From positions 4,766 through 11,543 of the forward strand of contig PMWR01000208.1 in NCBI GenBank assembly GCA_003166055.1: a stretch of DNA of 6,778 nucleotides, given 5' to 3'. The position numbers and the translations under genes were made by a program. Numbering within the stretch: the first letter of the stretch is position 1; the number at the start of each line of letters is the position of its first letter. Of this stretch, positions 6,048 through 6,778 are shown piece by piece. The stretch comes from Acidobacteriaceae bacterium. Its GTDB lineage: Bacteria; Acidobacteriota; Terriglobia; Terriglobales; Acidobacteriaceae. The notes under the pieces are model-generated. The model did no database searches and was not told the origin of the DNA. It saw only the letters and a list, made by a program, of their open reading frames with translations.

Positions 6048-6778
6048 ATGAAAAGTGTCTTTCGCCTTGCGGGATCGCTCTTGCTTCTTGCAGTGACCGT
6101 CAGCGCATGTTCTGGTGCGAATGCGGCAGAGCAGCCCTGGTCCGAGCGCGTTGCCGGCTTGGCCATCGACCGCTGGCCGCAGGGACGCCTTGTTCCCGCT
6201 AGCACCCGTTCGACTTGGAACTACGAATTGGGTACGCTGCTGGAGGGCATGGATGCCGTGTGGCTGAACACGGCGGACCCGCGCTATTACAACTACATCA
6301 AGAGTTCAGTCGATCAGTTAGTTAATCCGGATGGCTCCATTCCGACGCTGAAGCCCGAGGAACATCAGCTCGATAACATTTTGCTGGGCCGCCAGCTTCT
6401 GCTCCTTTACGGCGTTACGCAGGATCCGCATTATGCCAGGGCGGCCGAGCTGGTTTACCAGCAGCTTGTTCACCAGCCGCGCAACCACTCCGGCGGGTTT
6501 TGGCACAAGCAGAAATATCCAAACCAGATGTGGCTCGATGGGTTGTATATGGCCGAGCCCTTCTACGCGGAATATGCGTCCACGTTTCATCGGCCGGAAG
6601 CATTCCGCGACATCGCCTGGCAATTCGAGTTGATCGACGAGCATGCCCGTGATGAAACCACCGGCCTGCTTTATCACGGATGGGATGAGTCGAAACAAGA
6701 GCGCTGGGCCAATAAGCAAACCGGCGTTTCCTCGCAGTTCTGGGCCAGGGGTATGGGCTGGCACATGATGGCGCTGGT
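6048..6778 (+). CDS. GH105 unsaturated rhamnogalacturonyl/glucuronyl hydrolase, N-terminal part, cut by the right edge
   Basis: The window holds 243 codons of an enzyme family usually about 350-420 residues long; the rest lies beyond the edge. GH105 enzymes (YteR, YesR, RhiN) hydrate and release the 4,5-unsaturated uronic acid left by polysaccharide lyases at the non-reducing end. Visible (alpha/alpha)6-barrel motifs are WNYE (57-60), QLDN with D109, QMWLDGLYMAEPF with D164, GLLYHGWDESK (206-216) and FWARGMGW (231-238). D109 and D164 lie 55 residues apart, as do D88 and D143 of B. subtilis YteR, so D164 is the likely catalytic acid/base. A signal peptide is clear. It contains both a lipobox (V-S-A-C21) and a type I site (ANA/AE after A26), so the protein is either a lipoprotein or periplasmic. 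GGAG at 6039-6042, five bases before the ATG, supports the start. Only 53 bases follow the upstream terminator, and I see no good promoter there. Rhamnogalacturonan or another unsaturated uronide cannot be told apart here. Confidence 0.92.
   Translation, partial: MKSVFRLAGSLLLLAVTVSACSGANAAEQPWSERVAGLAIDRWPQGRLVPASTRSTWNYELGTLLEGMDAVWLNTADPRYYNYIKSSVDQLVNPDGSIPTLKPEEHQLDNILLGRQLLLLYGVTQDPHYARAAELVYQQLVHQPRNHSGGFWHKQKYPNQMWLDGLYMAEPFYAEYASTFHRPEAFRDIAWQFELIDEHARDETTGLLYHGWDESKQERWANKQTGVSSQFWARGMGWHMMAL

Noticed and set aside
6318..6764. 148-codon minus-strand frame at the right edge
   Set aside because: It is antisense to the GH105 gene, whose catalytic motifs run throughout this segment.
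1..6778. CRISPR array, defence island, prophage or tRNA
   Set aside because: No regularly spaced repeats, no phage or nuclease-type genes and no tRNA-like cloverleaf were noticed on either strand.

Overview
The window looks like part of a hexuronate (pectin or rhamnogalacturonan) utilisation locus. The host is probably a Gram-negative acidobacterium of the Terriglobia type. The main support is a 1,325-residue Oar-like TonB-dependent receptor with an N-terminal carboxypeptidase-regulatory-like domain, a protein architecture greatly expanded in Acidobacteriota. It sits next to uronate-metabolism genes with moderately high GC codon use, and no SusD-like partner is visible. The taxonomic call is inference from gene style, not from a marker gene.

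Layout. Positions 1-497, minus strand: the N-terminal 165 codons of a uronate isomerase (uxaC); its 3' part lies beyond the left edge. Positions 498-682: a divergent control region with a good minus-strand promoter and a palindromic operator-like site. Positions 683-1495, plus strand: a FadR-subfamily GntR regulator with an FCD ligand domain. Positions 1496-1943: a 448-base gap with no convincing gene but two more copies of the palindrome and candidate promoter elements. Positions 1959-5936, plus strand: the TonB-dependent receptor, followed by a textbook intrinsic terminator. Positions 6048-6778, plus strand: the first 243 codons of an exported GH105 unsaturated rhamnogalacturonyl/glucuronyl hydrolase, cut by the right edge.

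How the parts fit. The receptor would import oligosaccharides left by pectate or rhamnogalacturonan lyases. The GH105 enzyme would remove the unsaturated uronic acid from their non-reducing ends. The isomerase would feed galacturonate or glucuronate into the hexuronate pathway. The GntR protein would sense a pathway intermediate and control the set. The most notable observation is the shared core GGTCWGACC, found near uxaC/gntR once and twice upstream of the receptor. It equals the core of the E. coli FadR operator, and the FadR residues known to contact that DNA appear conserved in this regulator at a constant offset. This makes a specific autoregulated local regulon a testable prediction.
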